64,000 nucleotides of DNA from Phycisphaerales bacterium (GTDB lineage: Bacteria; Planctomycetota; Phycisphaerae; Phycisphaerales; UBA1924), in the NCBI GenBank assembly GCA_020845755.1, contig JADLFE010000058.1, forward strand, positions 37,249 to 101,248. The letters run 5' to 3'. The position numbers and the translations under genes are program-made. Below are positions 9,291-18,986 of this stretch, one piece after another; the first letter of the stretch is position 1; every line of letters begins with the position of its first letter. The notes under the pieces were generated by a model. That model made no database searches. It had not been told where the DNA came from and saw nothing but the letters and a program-made list of their open reading frames with translations.

Positions 9291-10676
9291 GCGACCCTTG
9301 AACCCATCCACCGCAGCGTTCCGTCCGGTGTCGGCGGCGTCGCGCCGTGCGCCACAAGCGGCGTTCCGGTAACCGCGCCGACACCCACCGACCTCATCCG
9401 CGCCTGGCCGAGCGATCGACCGCTGGGCGTTGTCTATCGCGCGGGCGATCACGGCGTATCGCGTCGCACACTGCTGGTTTCTCCCAAAGAGACTCGATTT
9501 GTCTCTGCGCCGCGCAGCCGCCAGCGGCGCTCGCCGCTCGACGAGATCGAGGGTGTCTGGGCGTCAACGCGGCGCGTTCGCGGCTCGTGCTGGGCCGCGG
9601 AATCGTGCGAGGCCATCGGCTTCGGCTGGCTGACCGCGCTGTCGTATGAACTCGGGAGGTGGATCGAGCCGAGCGTCGAAGGCACGGCCCGGGTTGGCGA
9701 GCACCCGCTCGCGGTGCTCCAACGATTCGAGGCCGCCCTGGTGTTCGATCACTCCAATGTCCGCTGGTCGCCCGCCGGGAAGCATGACACGGAACTTCCG
9801 AGGCTCGATCTGAACCCACGCGGCGGGGCGCGGAGCATCGCAGGCGAGCCGCCGCTCGTTCATCTCGGAGATCCGAGTGATTCGGCCAGGGCTCGCTACG
9901 AATCCAGCGTTGCCCGCGCCATCGAGTACATCCGTGCGGGCGATGTCTTTCAGGTCAATCTCGCGCACGCGCTCCACGGAAGGTTCACGGGCTCGCGCCG
10001 CGACCTCGCGGCCGCCCTGCTCGAAAACTCCGGCGCTTGGCACGGCTCGTACATGGAACTCGATCGTCGGCGTGCGATCCTGTCGCTCTCGCCCGAACTC
10101 TTTGTCGACTATCGCGATGCGCAGCGGCGTGCGGTCATGCGCCCGATGAAAGGGACGCGCCCGGCGACCCTCGACCCTGCGGAGTTGGAGCGATCGCCCA
10201 AGGACCATGCCGAACTGGCGATGATCATCGACCTGGTGCGCAACGACCTGGGGCGCGTCGCGGACTTTGGAAGCGTTCGTGTCGAGGACGAGCGAGCCAT
10301 CGAGCACCACGGCGGCGTTGACCCCGGGCGCGGTGTGTGGCAGGGCGTCGCCACCATCGCCGCCACGCTCCGCGAGGGCATGGGCCCGATCGACCTGGTG
10401 CGGGCCGCGTTTCCCTCGGGCTCGGTCACGGGCGCGCCCAAGGTCCGTGCGATGCAGATCATCAACGAATTGGAAGACTTCACGCGCGGGTTCTACTGCG
10501 GCTCGCTGGGCGTGGTCCATGACATCGGCGACCTCTCGCTTTCGGTTGCGATCCGAACCGCGATGATCGAGGATGATCGCGTCGTGTTCCCGGTCGGCGC
10601 GGGGATCGTGGCTGATAGTTCGCCGGGCGATGAATGGCGCGAGACACTCGCCAAGTCCGGCGTACTGCGCGGGTAG
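9288..10676 (+). CDS. pabB: aminodeoxychorismate synthase component I
   Basis: This 462-residue chorismate-binding enzyme joins chorismate with ammonia to form 4-amino-4-deoxychorismate, the precursor of p-aminobenzoate and folate. The block RPMKGTRPA carries Lys288, the residue that marks PabB; anthranilate synthases have Ala there. The C-terminal HAELAMIIDLVRNDLGR, FPSGSVTGAPK and YCGSLG blocks are typical. The only plausible early initiation codon in frame is TTG 9288, with no Shine-Dalgarno sequence. The first about 30 residues are poorly conserved, so the exact start is unsure. The matching glutaminase (pabA) is not in the window. Confidence 0.92.
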   Translation: MATLEPIHRSVPSGVGGVAPCATSGVPVTAPTPTDLIRAWPSDRPLGVVYRAGDHGVSRRTLLVSPKETRFVSAPRSRQRRSPLDEIEGVWASTRRVRGSCWAAESCEAIGFGWLTALSYELGRWIEPSVEGTARVGEHPLAVLQRFEAALVFDHSNVRWSPAGKHDTELPRLDLNPRGGARSIAGEPPLVHLGDPSDSARARYESSVARAIEYIRAGDVFQVNLAHALHGRFTGSRRDLAAALLENSGAWHGSYMELDRRRAILSLSPELFVDYRDAQRRAVMRPMKGTRPATLDPAELERSPKDHAELAMIIDLVRNDLGRVADFGSVRVEDERAIEHHGGVDPGRGVWQGVATIAATLREGMGPIDLVRAAFPSGSVTGAPKVRAMQIINELEDFTRGFYCGSLGVVHDIGDLSLSVAIRTAMIEDDRVVFPVGAGIVADSSPGDEWRETLAKSGVLRG

Positions 10677-10714
10677 CCCGCGATGCGCCGCGTGCGCTGC
10701 CGACCTGCTCGTTC

Positions 10715-11830
10715 TCACGCGGCGGCCGTGCGGATCTCGCGACGATCAAGCATCGAATCCGCGATCCGCCACGGCGCAATCACGCGTGGATCGCTCGCCC
10801 GCGCCATCGCGGCATCAAGCATGGGACCGGGCGACATGGTCGCGATGACCAATCGATCGGCGCGCGGCTCGTCGACGATGGCGACGCCGATCTCTTCGAG
10901 GGCGCGGCGGACGACGGCGGCGTTCTTTCCCGGCGCGACGAGGGCGGCGGTGGAGAAAGGGGCGCGGCGGTGGGCGTCATCGAGCGCTTCGCGGGCGGCG
11001 GCCAGCCCGATGAAGCGGTCGAAGATGGCGCGGCGCATGGGGCGGCGGGTTTGAGCGCGGACGGTGCGACGCAGTTCGACGAGGCCCTGGCCAAAGCCGC
11101 GGAGCGCGTCTTCCTTTCGGGCGATGGCGCGGTAGCGGGAGCGGATTTCGCGGAGCTGGGCGCGGCGGTCGGAATCGGGCGCGTAGCGCTGCATGACCCA
11201 GCCGTTGTTGCGGACAAGGCGTGCGAGGATGGTGTTCATGTCGCGGTTGCCCGCGTCTTTCATGTGATCAACGACGAAGGCGGGGTCGAAGACCATGCGC
11301 ATGCCGTTCTGCATGAACCTGGCGGCCAGGTCGTATTCCTCGGCGTAGTAGTTGAAGGAGTGGTCGTAGCCGCCGGCGTTGAGGAAGACGTCGCGGCGGA
11401 TCGCCACACCGCAGCCGATGAAGACCTCGGGCAGGCCACCGGCCTCACGCGTCGCGAAGCGTGGCAGGAAGATGTCGGCCATGACGGCGGCGACGTCGGC
11501 GGGCTGGTCGGCGAGGCGCGGGAGGAAGTCGAGCGAGCGCGGCGAGGAATCATCGTCCAGCATGACGATCCACTCGACGCTGCGATCGGCGGCCTGCACG
11601 CCGAGATTGCGTGCGGCGGCGCCGAGGTTGTGCTCCTGGCGGAGGAAGACGCGGGGAAGGCGCGCGGGGACCTGGCGGGCGATCTCGGACGCGGGGATCA
11701 CTGACGCGTTGTCGGCGATGATGATCTGGGCGTCGTGGGAGGGGAGCGCGTCGATCTGCGCGAGGGTGTGGAGCAGGCGCTCGGCGCGATCGCGGGTGGG
11801 GAGGACGTAGGCGATGCTTGGAGATTTCAT
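10715..11830 (-). CDS. family 2 glycosyltransferase
   Basis: This 371-residue GT-A fold enzyme probably adds sugars during surface glycan synthesis. It has the opening SIAYVLPTRDRAERL, a DxD-type metal/nucleotide-sugar site at 92-94 (MLDDDSS), GCGVAIRRDVF and an acidic acceptor-side block near YYAEEYDLAARF. There are no membrane segments, so it is cytoplasmic or peripheral. Its ATG (11828-11830) overlaps the stop of the upstream nucleotidyltransferase-kinase gene as ATGA, so the two are translationally coupled. The C-terminal about 100 residues match no domain I recognise. Donor and acceptor are unknown. Confidence 0.88.
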   Translation of the reverse strand: MKSPSIAYVLPTRDRAERLLHTLAQIDALPSHDAQIIIADNASVIPASEIARQVPARLPRVFLRQEHNLGAAARNLGVQAADRSVEWIVMLDDDSSPRSLDFLPRLADQPADVAAVMADIFLPRFATREAGGLPEVFIGCGVAIRRDVFLNAGGYDHSFNYYAEEYDLAARFMQNGMRMVFDPAFVVDHMKDAGNRDMNTILARLVRNNGWVMQRYAPDSDRRAQLREIRSRYRAIARKEDALRGFGQGLVELRRTVRAQTRRPMRRAIFDRFIGLAAAREALDDAHRRAPFSTAALVAPGKNAAVVRRALEEIGVAIVDEPRADRLVIATMSPGPMLDAAMARASDPRVIAPWRIADSMLDRREIRTAAA

Positions 11831-13560
11831 GACGCGCGGAGGACGAGCGGGCCGTTGGGCCCGGCGGGGTTGAGTTGAGCGGCGGCGGGCGTACCGAGGG
11901 GGAGCGCGGGATCGGCGGTGGCGGTTTCGGGCTTGGTTTCGAGCCGAGTTTCGAGGCGAGAGACGGGGCGCTGCGCGAGGACCTCGGCGCCGGTGAAGGC
12001 CAGGTGCGCGTTGTGGACGCGGGCAATGAACTGGCGGAGGTCGGTGGCGCCGATGGGGACGTTGCCGAGACGCTGGACCTGGGTGGCCGCGGCGCACGCG
12101 CCGAGGAACGAGGCGGCCAGGACGCTCGAGCCGGCGGCGAGGCTGAGGGTGGCGGCCGCCAGGAGAGAGTCGCCCGCGCCGAGTTGATCGATGGCCAGGG
12201 GGGCGAGGGCGGGAATGTGCTCGCTCTTGAGGCGGGTGGCAAAGCCTTCGCCGCCGCCGGAGGCCTCGGGGAGGCGGTCAAATCCGATGAGGCCTTCGGG
12301 ACCCATGGTGACGATCGAGCCGCGCGAATCGGTTTCTTCGAGGAGTTTCCAGACGACGAGGGGGAGGCCTTCGCCCTGCATGCGGAGGGCGTCGCGGGCC
12401 TCGGACTCGCTGGGGCAGAGGAGGTCCATGTTGCGCATGGCCAGCAGGCTGGAGCGCCGGCCGCTGACGTCGCCGGTGAGGATGTTGACGTGCGGCCTGG
12501 CGGCGAGGCAGGCACGGGTGAGCGTGCGCGGACCGAAGAGCCCCAGGCCGAAGTCGGCGATGATGGCGGCCTGGCAGCCACGTGCCGCTTCGTCGATCAT
12601 GGCGACGAGCTGGTCCTGCTCTGTCGCGTCGAGGACGAGGGGATCGACGAGGTCGAGCTTCATGACCTTCTGGGCACCGACGAGGAATCGCTGTTTTTCG
12701 GGGATCGGCGTCGTGGACGGGAAGGTTCGGAGTTCGATGCCCTCGGTGAGGAGGCGGCGGCGCAGCGCGGCGCCGTCTTCGTCGGCCGGGAGCGCGGTGA
12801 GCAGGACGGGACGGGCGCCCATGGCGGCGAGGTGCCGGGCGATGATGGCGGCCCCGCCGTCGAACTGGCGGCGTTCGACGGGGCGGAGGGTCATGACGGG
12901 GCTTTCCCCGGCGACCTCGGGGCGGTCGCACATGACGTAGGTGTCGATGATCGTTTCGCCAGCGACCAGGACGCGCACGCCGCGGAAGCGGGAGATGAGT
13001 TCGTAGAGCGGCGGCCCGCCGAGTTCGGGTGTTTCGAGGAGTTGAGTCAGACGCTTATGGAAGGGGTCGACGGACTGCTCCATCGCGGCGATCAGGGCGG
13101 TGGAACTGAAGACGACGTCGCCGGAACTGAAGACGACACGCCCGCCGTGCTGCTCGACAATGGAACGCTCGTTGGCGAAGCGGGGGTCGTTGTTGTTCTC
13201 GTATTCGCGGCCTTTGACGTAGACGTCGGGGCGGACGTCGGCGAGCAGTTCGGCGGCGGTGGGACGCGGCTCGATATGGACCCAGTCGACGAAGTCGAGG
13301 GCGGCCAAGTTCTCGGCGCGAAGTTCTTCGGGGATGAGGGGGCGACCGACGCCCTTGCCGACACGCGAGTCGCCGGTGATCGAGACCAGCAGGATGTCGC
13401 CCAGGCTCTTGGCGTAGCGGAGGTGGCGGATATGCCCGGGGTGAACGATGTCGAAGCAGCCGTGGCAGTGGACAACTCGGCGCCCGGCGGCCTTGGCCAA
13501 CTTGCGGCGGTCCAGGAGATGCTCCCGGCTCAGGATCTTGCTCTCGCTTTCCCCGCTCAT
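11827..13560 (-). CDS. bifunctional nucleotidyltransferase - PfkB sugar kinase (HldE domains in reverse order)
   Basis: This 577-residue protein begins with a cytidylyltransferase-like domain (GCFDIVHPGH, with the HxGH site at 40-43, and a PDVYVKG block). It then carries a PfkB/ribokinase domain (about 195-525) with VAGETIIDTYV, FDGGAAI and the catalytic GAGD at 461-464. Together these match the two activities of heptose-phosphate kinase/adenylyltransferase HldE, but E. coli HldE has kinase first. The C-terminal about 50 residues are an Ala/Pro/Thr-rich tail. A role in activating a sugar for the coupled glycosyltransferase is inferred from the ATGA overlap. Whether the sugar is a heptose is not shown; no gmhA, gmhB or hldD is in the window. 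Confidence 0.85.
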   Translation of the reverse strand: MSGESESKILSREHLLDRRKLAKAAGRRVVHCHGCFDIVHPGHIRHLRYAKSLGDILLVSITGDSRVGKGVGRPLIPEELRAENLAALDFVDWVHIEPRPTAAELLADVRPDVYVKGREYENNNDPRFANERSIVEQHGGRVVFSSGDVVFSSTALIAAMEQSVDPFHKRLTQLLETPELGGPPLYELISRFRGVRVLVAGETIIDTYVMCDRPEVAGESPVMTLRPVERRQFDGGAAIIARHLAAMGARPVLLTALPADEDGAALRRRLLTEGIELRTFPSTTPIPEKQRFLVGAQKVMKLDLVDPLVLDATEQDQLVAMIDEAARGCQAAIIADFGLGLFGPRTLTRACLAARPHVNILTGDVSGRRSSLLAMRNMDLLCPSESEARDALRMQGEGLPLVVWKLLEETDSRGSIVTMGPEGLIGFDRLPEASGGGEGFATRLKSEHIPALAPLAIDQLGAGDSLLAAATLSLAAGSSVLAASFLGACAAATQVQRLGNVPIGATDLRQFIARVHNAHLAFTGAEVLAQRPVSRLETRLETKPETATADPALPLGTPAAAQLNPAGPNGPLVLRAS

Positions 13561-13619
13561 CGCTCGTCAGATCGGCAGGAATGTGCCACCGGGGCCAGAA
13601 ACCGTCCGATACTCAACGC

Positions 13620-16121
13620 ATGACCAACCCGAACCCGGCCAACGTCGCTGCGGCTGCGCCCGCGTCGGCCATTTCTGCGCGTCGCAACATCTCCCGCGCC
13701 GAGATCGTCGATCTGGCCCGGTCAGGAAAGCACTGGGCGTTTCTTGGGATTGCGGCCCAGGTCCTGGAGCAGACTCCAGGCGATGCGGAGATCCGGTTCC
13801 TGACGGCAGCGACGCTGGGGGCGCTGGGGCTGGGGTCGCTGGCGACTGGGCAGCTCAACCAGTTGGGCGAAGAGGTTCAGGGCGACCAATCGGTGGTCGA
13901 GTTGTTCGCGGCGCTGCGCCGCTTGCCCGACGATCGGGTGTCGTCGGCGACGCTGGAGAAGAACTGCAAGAACAATCTCGCGGCGCTTGCGGCGCGGGGC
14001 GTGAAGATCGATACGGCGGCACAGGCGGCGTGGGAGTCGAACCTGCTGGCTCGCTCGGTGCATCAGGCGCTCGACGGCAACATGATCCGGCGCGACGCCG
14101 AGGGCGATGGACGCGACCGTCCGCGCGCTTGGAGCGGTTTGTCAGACCTCAAGACGGCGTCGGTGTCGGCGGTCGATCCCGCCAAGTTGTCGCGCGGACT
14201 TGAGGCACGCCCGGTGGTGGTCGAGGGGGTCGACCCGCCGTGGCTGCTCGAGCGCGTGGCGGCTGTGCTGGAGCCGGCGCCGGAGGGATATCGCCCGGCG
14301 ATCTTTGTGGTGCAGGAAAACGCTCAGGAGTTCCTCGACGGGCTGTCGCTGGCGGATCTTCGTACGCTGCTCTCGGACGATCGGATCGAGTTCTTTGTTG
14401 GCCCGGGCGCGGCGGAGAAATTGACGCGCCGCCTGGCCTCGGCACGCGAGACCTCCGGGCCTCAGGGCATGTTCACGGTGAGTTGCCGGACGCGAGCGGC
14501 GAGCCTTGACCAGGTGATCCGCGGCGCGATCGGGGCCCAGGAGCGGGAGAGCCGCGAACTGGGCGAGAAGATCCGGATGCGTTCGGCGTCGCGCGGGCCG
14601 GAGTATTGGCGTGCGAGGTACAACGAAGCGCTGTCGGAGGACGGCACGCCGCTGCGGGTGCTGATCCCGACATCGCGTTTCACGACGTTTCTTTCGCACG
14701 CGGCGGGGGATCTCTCGCGGGCGATCTCGCGGGCGGGGCACCAGGCGCGGATCCTGATGGAGCCGAGCGATCGCGAGCGATTGAACGCGCTGGCGTATCA
14801 GCGGCAGATTCAGGACTTTGATCCCGACCTCATCGTCATGATCAACCGTCCGCGCGGGTGCATGAAGGGGTTGTTCCCGAGCGACGTGCCGTACGTGACG
14901 TGGACACAGGACGCGATGCCGCAGTTGTTTGACGAGGTGGTCGGGCGGGCGCAGGGACCGATGGACTTCATGGTCGGGCACATGCTCCCGGAGTTGTTCC
15001 GGGTCTTCGGGTATCCGTGCGAGCGGCTGGTGCCGATGCCGGTGGTCGCGGACGCGGAGAAGTTCCACGGGGGCGAGGTCGATCCGCGCGACGCGGCGCG
15101 GTTCGCGTGCGAGGTTGCGGTGGTGACGCACCACAGCGAGACGCCGGAGGCGATGCACGATCGACTGCGCGGGCAACTGGGAAGCGCGCCGGCGATCCAG
15201 ACGGTGTTCGATCACCTGTACCCGCAACTCGAGCGCGTGGCGCTGGACCCGATGTCGCTCCCGCCCAACAAGCGGATCGGAGCGATGGTCGACCTGGCGC
15301 TGCGCCAGACGCTGGCGCGCGAGCCGGAGGCCAAGACGCGCGCGATGGTGATGCGGAACTACGCGCTGCCGATCGCCGACCGGTTCTTCCGGCACCAGGC
15401 GATCCGTTGGGCGGCGAACGTGTGCGAACGGCGCGGTTGGCGTCTGCACCTCTACGGCAAGGGCTGGGAGAACCACGCGGCGTATGCCCGTTACGCCAAG
15501 GGGATGCTGTCGCACGGCGAGGAACTCCGGGCCGCGTACGCGTCGGCCGCGATCAACCTGCACCTGTGCCTCACGTCGCTCATGCACCAACGGGTGCTGG
15601 AGTGCTTCCTCTCGGGCGGGTTCGTGGCGGCGAGGCTGCACCGCGACATGATCTCGGGCGTGAAGACGCGTGCGCAGTTGGCGGCGATGGCCTCGGGCGC
15701 GACGCCGATCGTCGACGATACGCATGATCGCATCGGATTCCCGATCGCGGATATCCCGGACGCGATGGAGGCGGCGGAACTTCTGCAACGGCTGGGATTG
15801 CCCGCCGAGCACACGCTCTGGATCGCCAACGCCCGGGCGGCGGACCTCAAGAAGTACGACGCGGCGTATGACCGGCACGACGAGAACTGGCTGCTGGGAG
15901 ACATGGCCTCGATCGGATTCAGCGACGAACTCTCGCTCGAACGCCTGATCGACCGCGCGACCTCTCAGCCCCAGTGGACGCGTGACATCGTCCGCGGCGT
16001 GAGCGCCCGTGTGCGCGAGCACCTCACGCACGATGCGCTCTTCAAGAAGACGATCCGCGCCATCACGACCCAACTGGATTCCATGACACACGTCACGCCC
16101 GCGATCCATCGAGCGGCCTGA
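13620..16121 (+). CDS. CgeB-like glycosyltransferase
   Basis: This is a protein of about 833 residues. The N-terminal 350 residues are an unrecognised, Ala/Leu-rich region. The C-terminal half resembles CgeB/DUF3880-type glycosyltransferases: LIVMINRPRG, VPYVTWTQDAMP, GWRLHLYGKGWENH and a following LHLCLTSLMHQRVLECFLSGGFVA block, as in the GT-B nucleotide-sugar side. It diverges from the two-domain sugar kinase gene and is followed 33 bp later by a GT4 gene, so the three probably build one glycan. Two ATGs are in frame, 13581 and 13620. I chose the second because MTNPNPAN is a more natural start, but neither has a well-spaced Shine-Dalgarno sequence. Confidence 0.75.
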   Translation: MTNPNPANVAAAAPASAISARRNISRAEIVDLARSGKHWAFLGIAAQVLEQTPGDAEIRFLTAATLGALGLGSLATGQLNQLGEEVQGDQSVVELFAALRRLPDDRVSSATLEKNCKNNLAALAARGVKIDTAAQAAWESNLLARSVHQALDGNMIRRDAEGDGRDRPRAWSGLSDLKTASVSAVDPAKLSRGLEARPVVVEGVDPPWLLERVAAVLEPAPEGYRPAIFVVQENAQEFLDGLSLADLRTLLSDDRIEFFVGPGAAEKLTRRLASARETSGPQGMFTVSCRTRAASLDQVIRGAIGAQERESRELGEKIRMRSASRGPEYWRARYNEALSEDGTPLRVLIPTSRFTTFLSHAAGDLSRAISRAGHQARILMEPSDRERLNALAYQRQIQDFDPDLIVMINRPRGCMKGLFPSDVPYVTWTQDAMPQLFDEVVGRAQGPMDFMVGHMLPELFRVFGYPCERLVPMPVVADAEKFHGGEVDPRDAARFACEVAVVTHHSETPEAMHDRLRGQLGSAPAIQTVFDHLYPQLERVALDPMSLPPNKRIGAMVDLALRQTLAREPEAKTRAMVMRNYALPIADRFFRHQAIRWAANVCERRGWRLHLYGKGWENHAAYARYAKGMLSHGEELRAAYASAAINLHLCLTSLMHQRVLECFLSGGFVAARLHRDMISGVKTRAQLAAMASGATPIVDDTHDRIGFPIADIPDAMEAAELLQRLGLPAEHTLWIANARAADLKKYDAAYDRHDENWLLGDMASIGFSDELSLERLIDRATSQPQWTRDIVRGVSARVREHLTHDALFKKTIRAITTQLDSMTHVTPAIHRAA

Positions 16122-16154
16122 GCGGGTATCCTTGACGCACCGGCGGATCCGACG

Positions 16155-18053
16155 TTGACAACTCTGAAGAGCCAGCACGATCACCTGACCAGCGGCGCGA
16201 CACGACAGCCGCGCGTGGTCGCGCTGCATCGCGCCCACTCGGTCTCTGGCGTGCGCGTCGCCGGCGCGCGACTGGCACGTCTGAGCGATCCGCCTCACAT
16301 CCCCTGGCGCCCCCTTGTGATCGGCGCCGAACTGACCCAGGCGCGCGTCGCCGCATCGGCGCTCCACGGCACGCCGGGGCTGGACTGGCTCACATGGGGT
16401 TCCGGGCTCGATCCGGCCCGACAGGTGCTCCTGGTCCGCGATCGCCTGCGCGAGATGCGCGCCAACGTCGTGGTGCCCAACGACCTTCCCCACGGCTTCA
16501 TCGCCGCCATGCTCGACGCCCACCGAGGCGTGCGCTGCGCCGCGATCTGCCACGGCAACGACGGCCTGTCGCTCGATCTCTACGAACGATGCTTGCCGCT
16601 CGCGCACGCGTGGCGGGCGGTCAATGCCGACATCACGCGGCGCGTGATGGAGTTTGTGCCCGGGACCAGCACGCCAGACCCCCTCCCCTGCGGGTTGCCC
16701 GTGCCGCTCCGCTCGGCGGCGATCTCGCACCCGCTTCCTCCGGATCGACCGCTGCGCCTTCTCTACGCGGGCTGGCTGGATAACCTGAACAAGCGCGTGC
16801 TCGACCTGGTGGAACTCGCCGATCGCCTGACGACGCTGGGAGTGGCGTTCCGCCTATCCATCGTGGGAAACGGGCCGGTACGCGATATGCTCGTCCACGC
16901 CATGGAGCCGCACACGCAGGCCGGTCGCGCTCGCCTGCTCGGCGCCGCGCCGCCCGCGGCCATGCCGGACTTGTACAACGAGCATGACATGCTGCTCCTG
17001 GTCAGCCGCGCCGAGGGCGCGCCCCTGGTTGTGATGGAGGCCATGGCGCACGGCAGGCCCGTGGCGATCACAACCGGCTGCGGATACGCCAGCGCCGTGT
17101 GCCGCGACGGCGTTGACTCCCTCGTCGTTCCCACCGGCGCGATGCACGAACTCGCAGAAAAGATCGCCGGGCTTTGGAGAAATCCGCAATCGCTTGTCAC
17201 CATGGGACGCGCCGCCCACGCGTCCGCCAAGGCGCATTTCGACATCGAGAAACTCGCGCCGGCGTACGACCGGCTCGTGCTCGAGGCCGTGGATTCGGGC
17301 CCGATCCCCTGCAGCGCCCAGACCTCGGACGCGCCACGCTCGCCCGCGTGTATCGCCGCGGCGTGGCAGCAGATCTGCAGCGCGCTCGAACTCCTCGGCC
17401 CCTGCGACGGCGCAGGCCTGCTCACGCTCGCGCTGTCGTGGCTGTCGGACCTGGGCGTCCGCGGCGTGTGGCTCGACGCCGAACGCTCGCTCTCGTCACT
17501 CCTGGACACCCTGGGCCCGGGCTCACGCGGTGTCATCGAAGGCCTCGTCGTCCGTCATGCCCATTCCACCATCCTCGGCTGGCCCACGCGCGAGCCCCGC
17601 GCCATCGAGCACGGCACGCTCATACTCAGCGACGGCTCGAGTTGGAGCCAGGATGGCGAAGTGCCCGAGGACACGGGCATCATGTGGCTCCACACGCCGG
17701 GACGAGTCAGCCCCGTCGGTCGCCTGTTCCTGCAACGACTCGAGAACCTCGCCGTCGCCGGGCACACGCGCATCGCGATCTACGGCGGTGGGCGCCACAC
17801 GCTCCGCCTGCGCCACGCCCTGGCCGTCACCGAACGTGTTGTGGTGATCCTCGATGACCGCGTCGGACAGCCGGGCGGTCCACCCGACCGGTTGTGGGGC
17901 CTGCCGGTCGCGTCGCCTTCCCGGATCGACGAGTTCGACGCGGATGCGATCGTGATTTCCAGCGACGAGTACGAAGAAACACTGCTTCTCAAGGCCCAGG
18001 AATTCAAGGGTGATCGCCCGGTGATGACGCTCTATCGTGCGGGCGAAGACTGA
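16155..18053 (+). CDS. family 4 glycosyltransferase with a C-terminal Rossmann-like extension
   Basis: This 632-residue protein has a GT-B glycosyltransferase domain over about 20-390. LLYAGWLDNLNKRV opens the nucleotide-sugar half and SRAEGAPLVVMEAMA carries the E-x7-E donor-binding pair. After a linker, about 525-632 form a small Rossmann-like domain beginning RIAIYGGGRHT and ending near ADAIVISSDEYEE. Such domains are also found attached to sugar-modifying and methyl-transferring enzymes. It probably acts in the cytoplasm on the same glycan as its neighbours. The start is TTG 16155, the only candidate that clears the upstream stop; there is no good Shine-Dalgarno sequence. Confidence 0.82.
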   Translation: MTTLKSQHDHLTSGATRQPRVVALHRAHSVSGVRVAGARLARLSDPPHIPWRPLVIGAELTQARVAASALHGTPGLDWLTWGSGLDPARQVLLVRDRLREMRANVVVPNDLPHGFIAAMLDAHRGVRCAAICHGNDGLSLDLYERCLPLAHAWRAVNADITRRVMEFVPGTSTPDPLPCGLPVPLRSAAISHPLPPDRPLRLLYAGWLDNLNKRVLDLVELADRLTTLGVAFRLSIVGNGPVRDMLVHAMEPHTQAGRARLLGAAPPAAMPDLYNEHDMLLLVSRAEGAPLVVMEAMAHGRPVAITTGCGYASAVCRDGVDSLVVPTGAMHELAEKIAGLWRNPQSLVTMGRAAHASAKAHFDIEKLAPAYDRLVLEAVDSGPIPCSAQTSDAPRSPACIAAAWQQICSALELLGPCDGAGLLTLALSWLSDLGVRGVWLDAERSLSSLLDTLGPGSRGVIEGLVVRHAHSTILGWPTREPRAIEHGTLILSDGSSWSQDGEVPEDTGIMWLHTPGRVSPVGRLFLQRLENLAVAGHTRIAIYGGGRHTLRLRHALAVTERVVVILDDRVGQPGGPPDRLWGLPVASPSRIDEFDADAIVISSDEYEETLLLKAQEFKGDRPVMTLYRAGED

Positions 18054-18067
18054 CCCGCCCGCACGGG

Positions 18068-18943
18068 CTACACCACGAATCGGGCCGGCACGATCACGCA
18101 CCCGGGCAACGCCGCGGCAAGGTGGCTTGCGCACGCGCCAGCGCTCGCCGTCGCCACAAGCACAAAGAGACAACTCCCGCTCCCCGTCAGATGCGCACGA
18201 GCCCCGCAGGCGACGCCCGCGTCATGACGGATCGCTCTCAGTTCGGGCCGCACCAATTCAGCCGCGCTCTGCAGGTCGTTGAACAGGTCATCCGGGTCGC
18301 CCCGGCGAACCCGCGCTTCGTCCACACCCCGCGTCGGTGCGCGATCGAACACGCGATAGACCTCGCCGGTCGGGCACCCGAATCGCGGGATGATCAGCAC
18401 CGGCGAAAGCCGCTCGGTAAACGACACCTCCACCCGATCGATCGAATCGCCAAGCCCCGTCACGATCGACGCCCGCGGCGGGTCGTCATCATCCACGAAG
18501 AACGGCACATCCGAACCCAGCGTCGCGCCGATCGCCCGCAATTCGGCGCGTGAAAGGCCAAGCCCGCACGCTTCATTGACCGCGATGAGCGTCGCGGCCG
18601 CATCGCTCGAGCCGCCGCCCACGCCGCCGCCGACCGGAATCCGCTTGCGCACGCGCAGTCCGACGTTCAGGCCCACCCCCGGATCGCACCCAACCCTCGC
18701 CTCGAGCGCCGCCAAGGCCCGCATCGCCAGATCAGTCTCCGCCGACCAGTCGATCGGCGTCGGGCGCGGCGCATCGCTCGCCCAAGCGACATCCAGCCCG
18801 CTGGCCCCGGCGATCACCTCGACCTCGTCCGCCAGATCGATCGGCGCGAACAGCGACGCGATCGGGTGAAAGCCCTTCTTGGGCCCCCCTTCGATCGCCG
18901 GCCCGACCGCCAAAGACAGATTCAATTTCGCAAACGCCCGCAT
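18068..18943 (-). CDS. ispE: 4-diphosphocytidyl-2-C-methyl-D-erythritol kinase
   Basis: This 291-residue GHMP kinase phosphorylates CDP-methylerythritol in the non-mevalonate isoprenoid route. Family blocks are AKLNLSL (catalytic Lys6), the ATP loop PVGGGVGGGSSDAAA (103-117) and GSDVPFF with the catalytic Asp145. The C-terminal LTGSGSCLF block is also present. The frame is open to 19024, but ATG at 18941-18943 places AKLN close to the N-terminus as usual. It is divergent from the Nif3-like gene, whose start is only 44 bp away, so their promoters must overlap. No other MEP-pathway gene is in the window. Confidence 0.95.
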   Translation of the reverse strand: MRAFAKLNLSLAVGPAIEGGPKKGFHPIASLFAPIDLADEVEVIAGASGLDVAWASDAPRPTPIDWSAETDLAMRALAALEARVGCDPGVGLNVGLRVRKRIPVGGGVGGGSSDAAATLIAVNEACGLGLSRAELRAIGATLGSDVPFFVDDDDPPRASIVTGLGDSIDRVEVSFTERLSPVLIIPRFGCPTGEVYRVFDRAPTRGVDEARVRRGDPDDLFNDLQSAAELVRPELRAIRHDAGVACGARAHLTGSGSCLFVLVATASAGACASHLAAALPGCVIVPARFVV

Positions 18944-18986
18944 GCAACGATCGTACAGTTGCGCACGCATCCGCGGAGGCCCCGCC

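Noticed and set aside
11875..13623. 582-codon plus-strand ORF
   Set aside because: It is the mirror of the nucleotidyltransferase-kinase gene, very acidic and Gly/Glu-rich, with no motif.
14142..16730. 862-codon minus-strand ORF
   Set aside because: It is antisense to the CgeB-like gene and consists of Arg/His-rich shadow sequence with no recognisable domain.
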